From: Bacteroidota bacterium
Lineage (GTDB): Bacteria > Bacteroidota > Ignavibacteria > Ignavibacteriales > Melioribacteraceae
DNA: 64,000 nt
Assembly (NCBI GenBank): GCA_023397505.1
Contig: JAEWUC010000003.1
Location: 591,021 to 655,020, forward strand
Direction of reading: 5' to 3'
Of this stretch, positions 28,902-38,565 are shown piece after piece. The notes under the pieces were generated by a model. The model worked only from the letters and a program-made list of their open reading frames with translations, was not told the origin of the DNA and searched no databases. Each line of letters begins with the position of its first letter. The first letter of the stretch is position 1. Both the position numbers and the translations under genes were made by a program.

Positions 28902-31367
28902 TTATTTTACCACAATATTATAAATCTTATTTGGTACGTAAATTTCTTTAACTATTTGTTTGCCGTCGGTATGAACTTTTACTTTTTCATCACCGAAGAC
29001 AGCATTCTTTACTTCGGCTTCAGACAGATCAACAGGCAATTCGATTTTAGCGCGGACTTTACCGTTCACCTGGACAACAACTACGGCATTATCTTTTGTT
29101 AATGCCGCCGGATCAACTTTAGACCAAACAGGATTCTCAAAAATAGATTTTTCCTTCCCCAGTATTTCCCAGCATTCTTCCCCGAAATGCGGCGCTAATG
29201 GCGAAACCATAAGAATAAATCTTTCGAGAGCATACGTTTGTAAGTCTTTTCTACATTCACCGAGATTTTTTAATTCGTTCAACAATTCCATTAAAGCAGC
29301 AACTGCAGTGTTGAATCTAAAATTATCGACTTCTGTTTCAACTTTTTCAAGTGTTTGATTTACCTTTCTATAAACTGATTTCTCCGCATCGTTCAATTCA
29401 GATATTACATATTTCGCTTTCGAAGGATTTTCCTTTGCAACATTTAAATGCGCTTCGAACATTGCATAACTTCTTTGAACAAATCTATCAACGCCCACAA
29501 TTCCTTTGTCGCTCCAATCACCGCCGAGTTCGTACGGACCCATAAACATCATGTACATTCTAAAAACATCCGCGCCGTATTCATGAATAAACTGATTCGG
29601 ATCAACAACATTGCCTTTGGACTTCGACATTTTTGCACCTTGATTAGTAATCGTGCCTTGATGAATCAATCTTTGGAACGGCTCGTTGCTATTTACCAAT
29701 CCTATATCGCGTAAAAATTTGTGAATGAATCTTGCGTAAAGTAAATGCATTACAGCGTGTTCCGCGCCGCCAACATAAGTATCAACGGGCGCCCAAGCGT
29801 TTGCAAGTTTTGTATCGAACATTCCTTCTGTATAGCGCGGATTTAAATAACGCAAATAATACCAGGATGAATCAACAAATGTATCCATTGTATCAACATC
29901 ACGTTTAGCATCACCGCCGCACTTCGGGCATTTTGTATTCACGAACTCCGCGTTACTTGCAAGCGGCGAACCGCCGTCGGGTTTGAAATTTACATCATAC
30001 GGAAGTACAACCGGGAGTTGATCTTCGGGGACCGGGACCTCACCGCATTTTTCGCAATGAATAATAGGTATCGGCGTTCCCCAATATCTTTGGCGCGAAA
30101 TCAGCCAATCGCGCAAACGGTAATTGATTGTTCGTCTGCCCAATCCTTGCACTTCAAGATCTTTTGAAATTTTTTCTATCCCTTCATCGGAATTAGTGCC
30201 GTTGTATTTTCCGGAATTAATCATAATACCGACTTCCGTAAAAGCTTCTTTTAATTCATCTGCTTCATTCGTCCCTGCTTGTAAAATTACTTTACGGATA
30301 GGAAGATTAAATTTTTTCGCGAACTCAAAATCGCGTTCATCATGCCCGGGAACAGCCATAACATAACCGGTTCCGTAAGTTGCGAGTACATAATCCGCAA
30401 TCCAAATCGGTACTTTCTCGCCGTTAACGGGATTAATTGCATAAGCACCGGTCGGCACTCCTGTTTTTTCTTTTACAGTTGAAGTACGGTCAACTTCGGA
30501 TAATGACTTTATCGAATCTATATATTTATCAACTGCTTCTTTGAATTCGGGTTTAGTAATTCTTTGTACTAAATCTTTTTCAGGTGCAAGCACAACATAA
30601 GTTACGCCGAACAAAGTATCGGGTCGAGTTGTGAACACTGTAATTTTTTCATCGCTGCCTTCAATTCCAAATTCAACTTCGGTGCCGTAACTTTTTCCAA
30701 TCCAATTTTGCTGCATAGCTTTTGTCTTTTCCGGCCAATCGATTTTATCAAGTCCGTCCAAAAGTTCATCTGCATAATCTGTTATCTTAAAAAACCACTG
30801 TGTTAATGCTTTCTGAACCACGGTTGTCCCGCATCTTTCACAGCTTCCGTCGCTTAGTACTTGTTCGCGCGCCAATACAGTTTGGCAGGAAGGACACCAA
30901 TTTACCGGGGCATTTTTTCTGTAAGCCAATCCTTTTTTATAAAGCTGTAAAAACAAATATTGATTCCATTTGTAGTATTCGGGAACGCAAGTCATCAACT
31001 CCGCAGACCAATCGTACATTCCGCCCATTCGCTTAACCATTTCGCGGATGTCGTTAATATTTTTTAATGTACTGTCTTTGGGATGAACACCTGTTTTGAT
31101 CGCGTAATTTTCTGCCGGTAAACCGAAAGCATCGTAACCCATCGGTTCAAAAACATTGAATCCTTTTAGCTTTTTATATCTCGCATAAGAATCTGTCGGA
31201 CCGTAATTATACCAATGCCCTATATGCATTTTTGCCGCGGAAGGATAAATGAACATTACAAGACAGTAAAGTTTTTTTTCTGTTTCCGTTAAATCAGTTT
31301 TATAAACTTTTTTTTCTTCCCAAAACTTCTGCCATTTGGTTTCGATTTCTTGAAAAGGATATTTCAT
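28902..31367 (-). CDS. leuS: Leucyl-tRNA synthetase
   Basis: An 821-residue class I synthetase. The HIGH motif appears as AKMHIGHWYNYGP and the KMSKS loop as GAKMSKSKGNVVDP. A zinc-binding insertion has CPSC...CERC, a second Cys-rich segment has CEKC/CPKC, and the CP1 editing domain includes FTTRPDTLFG. The ATG at 31367 (MKYPFQEIETKWQKFW) matches the family N-terminus; an upstream in-frame start at 31400 would add 11 hydrophobic residues not expected. It is on the same strand as serS, separated by a palindromic repeat. Confidence 0.96.
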   Translation of the reverse strand: MKYPFQEIETKWQKFWEEKKVYKTDLTETEKKLYCLVMFIYPSAAKMHIGHWYNYGPTDSYARYKKLKGFNVFEPMGYDAFGLPAENYAIKTGVHPKDSTLKNINDIREMVKRMGGMYDWSAELMTCVPEYYKWNQYLFLQLYKKGLAYRKNAPVNWCPSCQTVLAREQVLSDGSCERCGTTVVQKALTQWFFKITDYADELLDGLDKIDWPEKTKAMQQNWIGKSYGTEVEFGIEGSDEKITVFTTRPDTLFGVTYVVLAPEKDLVQRITKPEFKEAVDKYIDSIKSLSEVDRTSTVKEKTGVPTGAYAINPVNGEKVPIWIADYVLATYGTGYVMAVPGHDERDFEFAKKFNLPIRKVILQAGTNEADELKEAFTEVGIMINSGKYNGTNSDEGIEKISKDLEVQGLGRRTINYRLRDWLISRQRYWGTPIPIIHCEKCGEVPVPEDQLPVVLPYDVNFKPDGGSPLASNAEFVNTKCPKCGGDAKRDVDTMDTFVDSSWYYLRYLNPRYTEGMFDTKLANAWAPVDTYVGGAEHAVMHLLYARFIHKFLRDIGLVNSNEPFQRLIHQGTITNQGAKMSKSKGNVVDPNQFIHEYGADVFRMYMMFMGPYELGGDWSDKGIVGVDRFVQRSYAMFEAHLNVAKENPSKAKYVISELNDAEKSVYRKVNQTLEKVETEVDNFRFNTAVAALMELLNELKNLGECRKDLQTYALERFILMVSPLAPHFGEECWEILGKEKSIFENPVWSKVDPAALTKDNAVVVVQVNGKVRAKIELPVDLSEAEVKNAVFGDEKVKVHTDGKQIVKEIYVPNKIYNIVVK

Positions 31368-31459
31368 AATTCTCGATAGATTTAATAAAAATGTAGGCAA
31401 AATTACGAAAAATTAAACTGGGTTTTCAAGAATAGATTTGAACGAACAATTTTCTTGGT

Positions 31460-31896
31460 TGTCATATCGAGCAAAGCGAGATATCTTTGCTGTAAACTTT
31501 TGCAATCTGAAAATGAAAGAATATATTTTTTACGTTTATATTCTCTCCAACTGGAATAATAAAGTGATTTATGCGGGTATGACAAATAATCTTGAAAGAA
31601 GATTATTTGAACACAAAAACAAATTAATTGAAGGATTCACAAAGAAATATAATGTGACAAAGTTAGTTTACTTCGAACAAACTGGCGATGTGAATACTAC
31701 TATCCGCAGAGAGAAAGAAATTAAAAAGTGGCGAAGAGAGAAAAAGAATATTCTTGTTGAATCAATGAATCCAAATTGGGATGATTTATCAGAGAAGTTT
31801 TGTTTATTCCGATAACCATATCATTTAAAGGGAGTTTACGAATCAACTGAGAAATCTTATTGAAATCAAAGATTTCTCACTGCGTTCGAAATGACA
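31460..31896. mobile_element. Palindrome-flanked unit carrying a GIY-YIG nuclease gene
   Basis: Left arm 31460-31489 and the reverse complement of right arm 31867-31896 agree at 24 of 30 positions. Both read close to TGTCATTTCGA-N-CG-N-AG-N-GAGAAATCTTTG. The right side has an additional local hairpin, tgagaaatc/gatttctca (31848-31856 with 31871-31879). The only gene inside is a single-domain GIY-YIG nuclease. A non-coding copy of the arm at 38639-38667 agrees with the right arm at 26 of 29 positions. Mobility is inferred. Confidence 0.55.
31513..31815 (+). CDS. Single-domain GIY-YIG endonuclease-like protein
   Basis: A 100-residue URI-type GIY-YIG domain. FYVYILSNWNNKVIYAGMTNNLERRLFEHK gives the two defining strands (YVYIL and YAG, the latter with Ala where Ile is usual) and the catalytic Arg region. 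FEQTGDVNTTIRREKEIKKWRREKK carries the metal-binding Glu and the basic C-terminal helix. It is full length for the family. The start at 31513 gives the canonical N-terminus; a TTG at 31438 would read through the left repeat arm and is rejected. Function in free-standing members is unclear. Confidence 0.88.
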   Translation: MKEYIFYVYILSNWNNKVIYAGMTNNLERRLFEHKNKLIEGFTKKYNVTKLVYFEQTGDVNTTIRREKEIKKWRREKKNILVESMNPNWDDLSEKFCLFR

Positions 31897-31987
31897 GATA
31901 AATATATTTTTGAACTATTTTTACCAATGAATCATTTTATTAACATCAGCATCGTATTGCGTAGGTATAAAAATGAAAGGAAACGAA

Positions 31988-33505
31988 ATGAACAAACCCG
32001 CCGACCATATATTTGTGATATTCGGCGCTTCTGGCGATTTAACAAAACGTAAACTTGTGCCCGCAATTTATTCTTTGTACGTTCAAAATTTGCTGCCGGA
32101 TAATTTTGCTTTGCTTGGTGTTTCCCGAAGTAAATTCACCGACGAGAATTTCAGGTTAAAAATTTCCGCTGCGCTGCACGAGTTTAAAGAAATTGATGAC
32201 TTATCAAAAGTTGATTCATTTATTAAAAAAATATTTTACCAGCCGCTGGACAGCGAAAACACCAGTGAATTTGTTATTCTAAAAAACAGGATTGAGTCGC
32301 TGCAAAATGATTTTAAGATTAACGGCAATACTGTGTTTTATTTATCAACTCCACCGAACCTTTACTCCGTAATTCCAAAAAATCTTGCCGCATATAAATT
32401 AAATATGCAAAACGACGGGTGGAAAAGATTAATCATCGAAAAGCCGTTCGGTTATGATTTAAAGTCAGCCGAGGAATTAAAAAACGAATTAATGGAATCT
32501 TGGAGCGAGGAACAAATTTTTAGGATTGATCATTACCTTGGCAAAGAAACTGTACAAAATCTTTTAGTAACAAGGTTTTCGAACGGAATTTTTGAACCGT
32601 TATGGAATAGAAATTACATAGATCATGTTGAAGTTACATCTGCAGAAAGCATTGGCGTTGAGGAACGCGGCGGATATTATGAATCGTCCGGCGCTTTAAG
32701 AGATATGGTTCAAAATCATCTTTTGCAAATTGTCGGACTTGTTGCCATGGAACCGCCGACTTCGCTTGAGCCATCAGCAATAAGAAATGAAATACTTAAA
32801 GTGTTTCAATCTTTCCGCCCGATAAGAAATGAGGAAGTAAAAAAATCTGCTATACGCGGACAGTATATTTCTTCACATGTAAAGGGTGAACATTTGCCCG
32901 GGTACCGAGAAGAGAAAGGTGTTAATCCGCATTCAATGACTGAAACATATGTAGCTTTAAAATTCTACATTGATAACTGGCGCTGGGGAGGAATTCCGTT
33001 TTACATACGAACGGGTAAAAGATTACCTACACGAGTTACGGAAGTTGTAATTCATTTTAAGAAAACTCCTCATTTTCTTTTCAGCACAAACGGAAACCCT
33101 AATTCGTGCAACCAACTTGTTTTAAGAATTCAACCGGACGAAGGAATACTTTTGAAAGTAGGGATGAAAATTCCCGGCACAGGTTTCGACGTCCAAACAG
33201 TAAACATGGATTTTCATTATTCGGATTTATCTGTCGATAGAATTCCATCGGCTTATGAGAGATTGCTTTACGATTCTATGAAAGGCGATTCAACTTTATT
33301 TGCACGCAGCGAAGAAGTTATGGCGGCATGGAAATTTTTAACCCCTATAATTGAATCGTGGAAAAATGATAAAGCAATTCCTTTACACGGTTATCCTTCA
33401 GGCACTTGGGGACCAGAACACGCGGATGAATTAATCGAAAACAACATGACATGGCGCTACCCATGTAAAAATTTAGCCGACGACGGGGTTTATTGTGAAT
33501 TATAA
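31988..33505 (+). CDS. zwf: Glucose-6-phosphate 1-dehydrogenase
   Basis: 505 residues. The NADP-binding motif FGASGDLTKRKL and the active-site motif RIDHYLGKETVQN are intact, with the expected full length. It oxidises glucose 6-phosphate to 6-phosphogluconolactone. The ATG at 31988 is favoured because GAAAGGA lies upstream at the right distance; an in-frame ATG at 31973 adds five residues. Its 3' end overlaps the pgl gene by 11 nt, so the two oxidative pentose phosphate steps are translationally coupled. Confidence 0.96.
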   Translation: MNKPADHIFVIFGASGDLTKRKLVPAIYSLYVQNLLPDNFALLGVSRSKFTDENFRLKISAALHEFKEIDDLSKVDSFIKKIFYQPLDSENTSEFVILKNRIESLQNDFKINGNTVFYLSTPPNLYSVIPKNLAAYKLNMQNDGWKRLIIEKPFGYDLKSAEELKNELMESWSEEQIFRIDHYLGKETVQNLLVTRFSNGIFEPLWNRNYIDHVEVTSAESIGVEERGGYYESSGALRDMVQNHLLQIVGLVAMEPPTSLEPSAIRNEILKVFQSFRPIRNEEVKKSAIRGQYISSHVKGEHLPGYREEKGVNPHSMTETYVALKFYIDNWRWGGIPFYIRTGKRLPTRVTEVVIHFKKTPHFLFSTNGNPNSCNQLVLRIQPDEGILLKVGMKIPGTGFDVQTVNMDFHYSDLSVDRIPSAYERLLYDSMKGDSTLFARSEEVMAAWKFLTPIIESWKNDKAIPLHGYPSGTWGPEHADELIENNMTWRYPCKNLADDGVYCEL

Positions 33506-34220
33506 AATTGATATTTCTAATAACTTAGAAGAAATTGCCGAAAGGTTTGCAGGGATTCTTATTAATACCATAAATCAAAACAAAGGACAAATAAACATTG
33601 CCCTTTCCGGCGGTTCAACTCCAAAAGCGGTTTTTGATTATTTGGCAAAATATTATAATGAAAAGATTGAATGGAATAAGATTAACTTTTTCTGGGGTGA
33701 TGAAAGATGTGTTCCTTCCGATCATCCCGAAAGCAACTATTTGATGGCTCATAATCACTTGTTTTCAAAAATAGGTATCCATTCAAAAAACATCTTCAAA
33801 GTTGATGGAAGTATCGATCCCGAATTTGAAGCCGAGAATTATTCAAAAAGCATTATAGAAAATGTTCCTCTTCAAAATAATATTCCGTCATTCGATTTAG
33901 TAATGCTCGGACTGGGCGAAGACGGGCACACAGCTTCAATTTTTCCCGATAGTATAAATCTGATAAATGATAATAGAATTTGCGCGGTTGCAAAACACCC
34001 GGTTATTAATCAAGAAAGAATTACATTGACCGGGACAGTAATAAACAATTCGAAAAGAATAGTTTTTCTTGTTACCGGCGAAAGCAAAAGCAAAATCGTT
34101 GATATCATCTTAAATAAGAAAGAAGGATTTAAAAAATTACCGGCTTCATTGGTAAATCCAATATACGGTAAGCTGGTATGGCTAATCGATAAAGAAGCCG
34201 CAAATTCTATAAAACTCTAA
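33495..34220 (+). CDS. pgl: 6-phosphogluconolactonase
   Basis: 241 residues of the DevB/SOL type. Motifs are ALSGGSTPKAVF, FFWGDERCVPSDHPESNY and GLGEDGHTASIFP (catalytic Glu/His region). It hydrolyses the lactone made by zwf to 6-phosphogluconate. The start is GTG at 33495, inside the zwf coding end. No gnd is present nearby. Confidence 0.94.
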   Translation: MNYKIDISNNLEEIAERFAGILINTINQNKGQINIALSGGSTPKAVFDYLAKYYNEKIEWNKINFFWGDERCVPSDHPESNYLMAHNHLFSKIGIHSKNIFKVDGSIDPEFEAENYSKSIIENVPLQNNIPSFDLVMLGLGEDGHTASIFPDSINLINDNRICAVAKHPVINQERITLTGTVINNSKRIVFLVTGESKSKIVDIILNKKEGFKKLPASLVNPIYGKLVWLIDKEAANSIKL

Positions 34221-34240
34221 ATTAAAAACTAATGCCGCCC

Positions 34241-34356
34241 CGAGCGAAGTCGAGGGACGGATCAATTTCATAGGTTAGCAGAATGCAGAAATGAAAGTCA
34301 TTATAAATATCACAATCATTTAAGAGGCAACTATGTCTCGGCTTCGCTCGACATAG
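34241..34356. repeat. Inverted repeat of the CGAGCGAAG family
   Basis: cgagcgaagtcgag (34241-34254) and ctcggcttcgctcg (34337-34350) pair at 13 of 14 positions. The right arm is itself a local hairpin, ctatgtc (34331-34337) with gacatag (34350-34356). The repeat fills most of the 225-nt space between pgl and the S9 peptidase gene. It shares the CGAxCGAAG core with the repeats at 31.5 and 38.6 kb. Confidence 0.5.
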
Positions 34357-34445
34357 TTATTCGCTAAACATTGTTATTCACTATTTTATTTCCCATCCCC
34401 TTTTTATAATTTACTATCAAAATTATGAACACAATTGAGGTTTTG

Positions 34446-36479
34446 ATGAAGTACTTAGTACATCTAATTTTATTTATACTTTTTATAAATAATGTGAGCG
34501 CACAGCAAAAACGTGCGATGACTGTTGAAGATATGTGGGCAATGAAACGCATCGGCGCGTATGATCTTTCTCCAGACGGCAAAACAATTGCTTTTGCAGT
34601 TACATCATATAACATTGAAGCGAACAAAGGCAATACAGACATTTGGCTTATTGACAGCGACGGGAAAAATTTACGCGCATTAAAAAATTCCGAAGTGAAT
34701 GAAAACGAACCCAAATTTTCACCGGACGGCAAATCAATTGCATTTACACGCGGCGGACAAATTTGGTTATGCGATCTCGACGGCACAAATGAAGTACAAT
34801 TAACCGATTTTTATCCCGGTGCTTCCGGTATGGTTTGGTCGCCTGACGGTAAAAAGATATTATTTGTTTCTAGCGTTTACCCCGATTGTACAACACCAGA
34901 ATGCAATGAACAAAAAGATAAAGCCGAAGAAGCAAGCAAAGTAAAAGCTAAAATAATCACCGAGTTGATGTACCGTTCATGGAATGAATGGCGCGGAGAA
35001 AAAAGAAGTCATTTGTTTTTGTATGATCTTGAGTCGAAAGAATATGTTGATTTAATTCTAAACAGCAAATCCGATGTTCCGCCTGTTGATTTGGGAAGTT
35101 CGCAGGATTATTCATTTTCTCCAGACGGTAAAGAGATTGCCTTTACAATGAATCCCGATAAAGTACTCGCAACAAGCACAAACAATGAAGTTTATATCTT
35201 AAATGTTGATGGCATCAAAAAAGATGAACCGACACCGTACAAAAAGATTTCAGCAAGTGCAGGCAACGACAACCAGCCTGTATATTCACCGAGCGGTAAA
35301 TATATTGCTTTCCGTTCGATGGCTCGGGCTGGGTTTGAAGCCGACAGACAAAGTTTGATGATTTACAACCGTTCGAACGGAGAATTGAGGAATTTAACAG
35401 AGAAGATTGATTTGTCGGTCGGACAAATTTTATGGTCGCCAGATGAGAAGTACATTTATTTCGATGCCGCCAATGAAATATATAATTCCATTTATAGGAT
35501 TGATGTAAAAACCGGTGAACATCTTCGTTTTGTAAAAGACGGAATTAATAATGATATGAAAATTTCTTCCGACGGCAACTGGATATTTTTTAAGCGCCAA
35601 CAAACAACAATGCCGACGGAAATATTCACACTCAAAACAAACGGCGGTGGAATTCAACAAATCACAAATGTGAACAAAGATTTGGTCGCGCAGTTTGAAT
35701 TTAACGAACCTGAAACATTTTGGAGCGAAGGCGCTGAAGGTGCTAAAGTACAATCAATTTTAATTAAGCCGCCGTTCTTCAACCCAAACAAAAAGTACCC
35801 TTTAATATTTTTAATCCATGGCGGACCTCAAGGACATTGGTCGGATGATTTTCATTACAGATGGAATCTTCAAATGTTCGCTGCAAAGGGATATATTTTG
35901 GTTGCACCGAATCCGCGCGGAAGTACGGGCTACGGTCAAAAGTTTACAGATGAAATTTCAGGCGATTGGGGCGGAAAAGTTTATACCGATTTAATGAACG
36001 CTTACGATTACGCAATAGCTAATTATAAATTCATCGATTCAAAAAATACATTCGCCGCGGGCGCTTCTTACGGCGGTTATATGATCAATTGGATTGAAGG
36101 ACACACGGATCGTTTCAATGCCCTCGTTTGTCACGATGGAGTTTTCAATCTCGAAAGCATGTGGGGCACAACTGAAGAATTATGGTTCCCGAATTGGGAA
36201 TTCAAAGGAACACCTTGGGAAAATAGAGCACTTTATCAAAAATGGTCTCCGCATATGTATGCCGATAATTTTAAAACACCAATGCTTGTAATTCACGGCG
36301 CACTTGATTTCCGAGTTCCCGAAGGTCAGGCAATGGAATTGTTCTCTACACTTCAGGTAAAAGACGTTGAAAGTAAATTTTTGTATTTCCCCGATGAGTT
36401 CCATTTTGTTGTAAAACCGCAGAACGCACAGTTGTGGTGGAAAACCGTTTTCGAATGGTTTGAACAGTATAAAAAATAA
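34446..36479 (+). CDS. Exported S9-family prolyl oligopeptidase-like peptidase
   Basis: 677 residues with signal peptide MKYLVHLILFILFINNVSAQ. TolB/PD40-type beta-propeller repeats (LSPDGKTIAF, FSPDGKSIAF, WSPDGKKILF, FSPDGKEIAF) fill about residues 35-400. The alpha/beta hydrolase domain has FLIHGGPQGHW (oxyanion hole), S541 in GASYGGY, D621 in HGALDFRVP and H653 in DEFHF. It resembles S9C acylaminoacyl/dipeptidyl peptidase 5 types. The start at 34446 has GAGG 5 nt upstream; the ATG at 34425 is less likely. The next gene, DUF1232, follows 11 nt after its stop. Confidence 0.92.
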   Translation: MKYLVHLILFILFINNVSAQQKRAMTVEDMWAMKRIGAYDLSPDGKTIAFAVTSYNIEANKGNTDIWLIDSDGKNLRALKNSEVNENEPKFSPDGKSIAFTRGGQIWLCDLDGTNEVQLTDFYPGASGMVWSPDGKKILFVSSVYPDCTTPECNEQKDKAEEASKVKAKIITELMYRSWNEWRGEKRSHLFLYDLESKEYVDLILNSKSDVPPVDLGSSQDYSFSPDGKEIAFTMNPDKVLATSTNNEVYILNVDGIKKDEPTPYKKISASAGNDNQPVYSPSGKYIAFRSMARAGFEADRQSLMIYNRSNGELRNLTEKIDLSVGQILWSPDEKYIYFDAANEIYNSIYRIDVKTGEHLRFVKDGINNDMKISSDGNWIFFKRQQTTMPTEIFTLKTNGGGIQQITNVNKDLVAQFEFNEPETFWSEGAEGAKVQSILIKPPFFNPNKKYPLIFLIHGGPQGHWSDDFHYRWNLQMFAAKGYILVAPNPRGSTGYGQKFTDEISGDWGGKVYTDLMNAYDYAIANYKFIDSKNTFAAGASYGGYMINWIEGHTDRFNALVCHDGVFNLESMWGTTEELWFPNWEFKGTPWENRALYQKWSPHMYADNFKTPMLVIHGALDFRVPEGQAMELFSTLQVKDVESKFLYFPDEFHFVVKPQNAQLWWKTVFEWFEQYKK

Positions 36480-36490
36480 ACGGAGATTTT

Positions 36491-36829
36491 ATGAATTATA
36501 ATATCAATGATTTGGAAGAACAATATGATTCACCCGAAAAGTATAAGCAGGGTGAAAAAGAAGTTGAAGAAGGTATTTGGACTAAACTTGAACGAGTCGG
36601 CAGTAAAATAAACTTTGCCAAAGATGTTAAAGCCCTGTACAATTATATGCGCGATAGATATGTCCCGTGGTATAGAAAATCCATTGTTGTTGGGGCATTA
36701 ATTTATTTCATAAGTCCGATTGATACTATTCCGGATCTTGTGCCTTTAATCGGCTACCTTGATGATCTCGGGGTTATCACTGCAGTTTTGAAATTCCTCG
36801 GCAGCGAACTTGTTCCATACTATAAATAA
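36491..36829 (+). CDS. DUF1232 (YkvA-like) membrane-associated protein
   Basis: 112 residues with the DUF1232 signature: two short hydrophobic helices in SIVVGALIYFISPIDTIPDLVPLIGYLDDLGVI, containing SPIDTIPD and the DDLG turn. The N-terminal half is charged. The role is unknown. RBS GGAG precedes the ATG, and the gene probably shares a transcript with the S9 peptidase gene. Confidence 0.88.
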   Translation: MNYNINDLEEQYDSPEKYKQGEKEVEEGIWTKLERVGSKINFAKDVKALYNYMRDRYVPWYRKSIVVGALIYFISPIDTIPDLVPLIGYLDDLGVITAVLKFLGSELVPYYK

Positions 36830-36843
36830 TTATTGCATTAAGT

Positions 36844-36879
36844 AGAATGCTGATTGACAAACTATTCTTTCAGCATTCT
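36844..36879. terminator. Inverted repeat between DUF1232 and lipocalin genes
   Basis: A perfect 10-bp inverted repeat agaatgctga/tcagcattct (36844-36853 with 36870-36879) with a 16-nt loop. No U tract follows, so it is either a weak terminator or a protein-binding site. Confidence 0.35.
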
Positions 36880-36896
36880 GCTAATTGGAGAATATA

Positions 36897-37430
36897 ATGA
36901 ATAAGAAAAAGATTTTTGTTTCTGCGATTATATTTTTGTTAAGTATAATAGCTGGCTGTTCATCTGCAAACTATCCCCCGCTTGATGTTGTTGATAATGT
37001 TGACGTAAACCGCTACATGGGCAAATGGTACGAAATTGCGCGGCTCCCATTTAAATATCAGGCAGGATGCAACTGCACAACAGCGGAATATTCGGTTATT
37101 GATTCCGAAACAATTAGGGTAATTAACAAATGTATTAAGGAAGGCGAACTCGATGATGCCGAAGGCAAGGCATTTGTTGTTGAAGGTTCAAATAATGCAA
37201 AACTAAGAGTACAGTTCTTCTGGCCTTTCCGCGGCGATTACTGGGTTATAGAGCTCGATGAAAAGAATTATCAACACGCAGTTGTTGGAACGCCGAGCAG
37301 GAAATCTTTATGGATACTTTCCCGCACCCCAAAAATGGATGAGTCGCTTTATAATTCATTGATTGATAAGTGTAAATCAAAAGGATTTGACATGACCAAA
37401 CTTGAAATAACAATTCAAGATTGCAATTAG
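36897..37430 (+). CDS. blc: Outer-membrane lipocalin lipoprotein (Blc family)
   Basis: 177 residues. A lipoprotein signal ends at the lipobox SIIAGCSS. The lipocalin motif YMGKWYEIARLPFKYQAGC marks the first strand and helix, and the closing motif is LWILSRTPKMDESLYNSLI. Bacterial lipocalins bind fatty acids or lysophospholipids at the outer membrane. The start at 36897 is set by GGAG at 36887-36890. Its stop overlaps the convergent SemiSWEET gene by 4 nt. Confidence 0.93.
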   Translation: MNKKKIFVSAIIFLLSIIAGCSSANYPPLDVVDNVDVNRYMGKWYEIARLPFKYQAGCNCTTAEYSVIDSETIRVINKCIKEGELDDAEGKAFVVEGSNNAKLRVQFFWPFRGDYWVIELDEKNYQHAVVGTPSRKSLWILSRTPKMDESLYNSLIDKCKSKGFDMTKLEITIQDCN

Positions 37431-37696
37431 ACATGTTTTTCTCTTTTATGTTTTATGATCATCATAAGAATATAAAACGACATAATAAAAGTAATTCCGT
37501 TGGCTAAAATCATAGGCACAGAATTTACAAGCACGCCGTAAGTTCCCCAAAAAACAACTCCCATATTAAATAACAAATAAGTGCCGAGGGACAAATCGTT
37601 TGTGCTTCTTGTTTTAAACACTTTGATTGCTTGAGGAATAAATGAGCCCGTTGTTCCAATTGCAGCAAAGTATCCGATCAAATCAATAATTGACAA
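37427..37696 (-). CDS. SemiSWEET/PQ-loop small transporter
   Basis: 89 residues with three transmembrane helices. The PQ motif occurs in GTTGSFIPQAIKVFKTRSTNDLS and the second helix has LLFNMGVVFWGTYGVL. Such half-transporters dimerise to move sugars. The TTG at 37696 is chosen because GAGGAG lies 7 nt upstream; a TTG at 37711 would lie before this RBS. It is isolated, and convergent with the lipocalin gene. Confidence 0.85.
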   Translation of the reverse strand: MSIIDLIGYFAAIGTTGSFIPQAIKVFKTRSTNDLSLGTYLLFNMGVVFWGTYGVLVNSVPMILANGITFIMSFYILMMIIKHKREKHV

Positions 37697-37920
37697 GTAA
37701 AATCTCCTCAAAAGTGGCTTACAAAATATGCTTTTTACCGGTTAGAATTAAAATCATTTTTTAAAAAGAAATTTTTCTTGAGAGAAGGATTTCATTTTGT
37801 TATGTTGTGTACAAATCCTCCGCTTTCGGGCAAGTTCCAACATTCAGTATTTTATAAAACATATAACAAACAGATAGTTTTTATCTGTTTTATTTTAATA
37901 TAATTTTAAGGAGAAGCGTT

Positions 37921-38481
37921 ATGACGGAATTAACTTCATTGTGGCTTCCTATCCTGCTCTCATCCGTAACTGTTTTTATTTTAAGTTCTGTAATTCACAT
38001 GGCATTGCCGTGGCATAAAAACGACTTTAAGAAACTTCCGGAACAGGACAAAGTGATGGATGCACTTCGTCAATTCAACGTTCCCCCGGGAGATTATATG
38101 ATGCCGTGTGCATCTGATTCAAACGAAATGAAATCGCCGGAGTTCATGGAAAAAATAAAAAAAGGTCCTATCTGGATTATATCCGCCAGGCCTAACGGTG
38201 AATGGCAGATGGCAAAACCTCTTATTCAATGGTTCATCTTTTTGCTGGTTGTTGGAATTTTCGCGGCATACATTGCAAGCAGGGCTTTAACTGTCGGTGC
38301 GCATTATTTACAAGTATTTAGATTTGTCGGCGCTTCGGCATTCATGGGATTTTCATTTGCGTACGCACCAATATCAATTTGGTTCGGCCGTTCGTGGAGT
38401 TCAACAATTAAGATGATGATTGACGGATTAATCTATGCTCTTGTAACCGCCGGAATTTTCGGCTGGCTTTGGCCACAATAA
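37921..38481 (+). CDS. Hypothetical four-helix membrane protein
   Basis: 186 residues, not assigned to a named family. Hydrophobic helices lie at about 7-29, 99-118, 129-152 and 165-184. The soluble loop between helices 1 and 2 has a conserved-looking [29 protein letters not shown] segment. Strong RBS AAGGAG. It stands alone, preceded by a 209-nt AT-rich intergenic region in which I see no other feature. Confidence 0.75.
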   Translation: MTELTSLWLPILLSSVTVFILSSVIHMALPWHKNDFKKLPEQDKVMDALRQFNVPPGDYMMPCASDSNEMKSPEFMEKIKKGPIWIISARPNGEWQMAKPLIQWFIFLLVVGIFAAYIASRALTVGAHYLQVFRFVGASAFMGFSFAYAPISIWFGRSWSSTIKMMIDGLIYALVTAGIFGWLWPQ

Positions 38482-38565
38482 GAATTTTAGAGTAGAGTAA
38501 AGAGTGTAGAATTCAGAACTGTTTAAACTATATTTTCCATACACAACCAGTTTCATATTTATTAT

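Noticed and set aside
34364..34786. Minus-strand frame opposite the start of the S9 peptidase
   Set aside because: It mirrors a strongly supported signal peptide and propeller region and has no recognisable motif.
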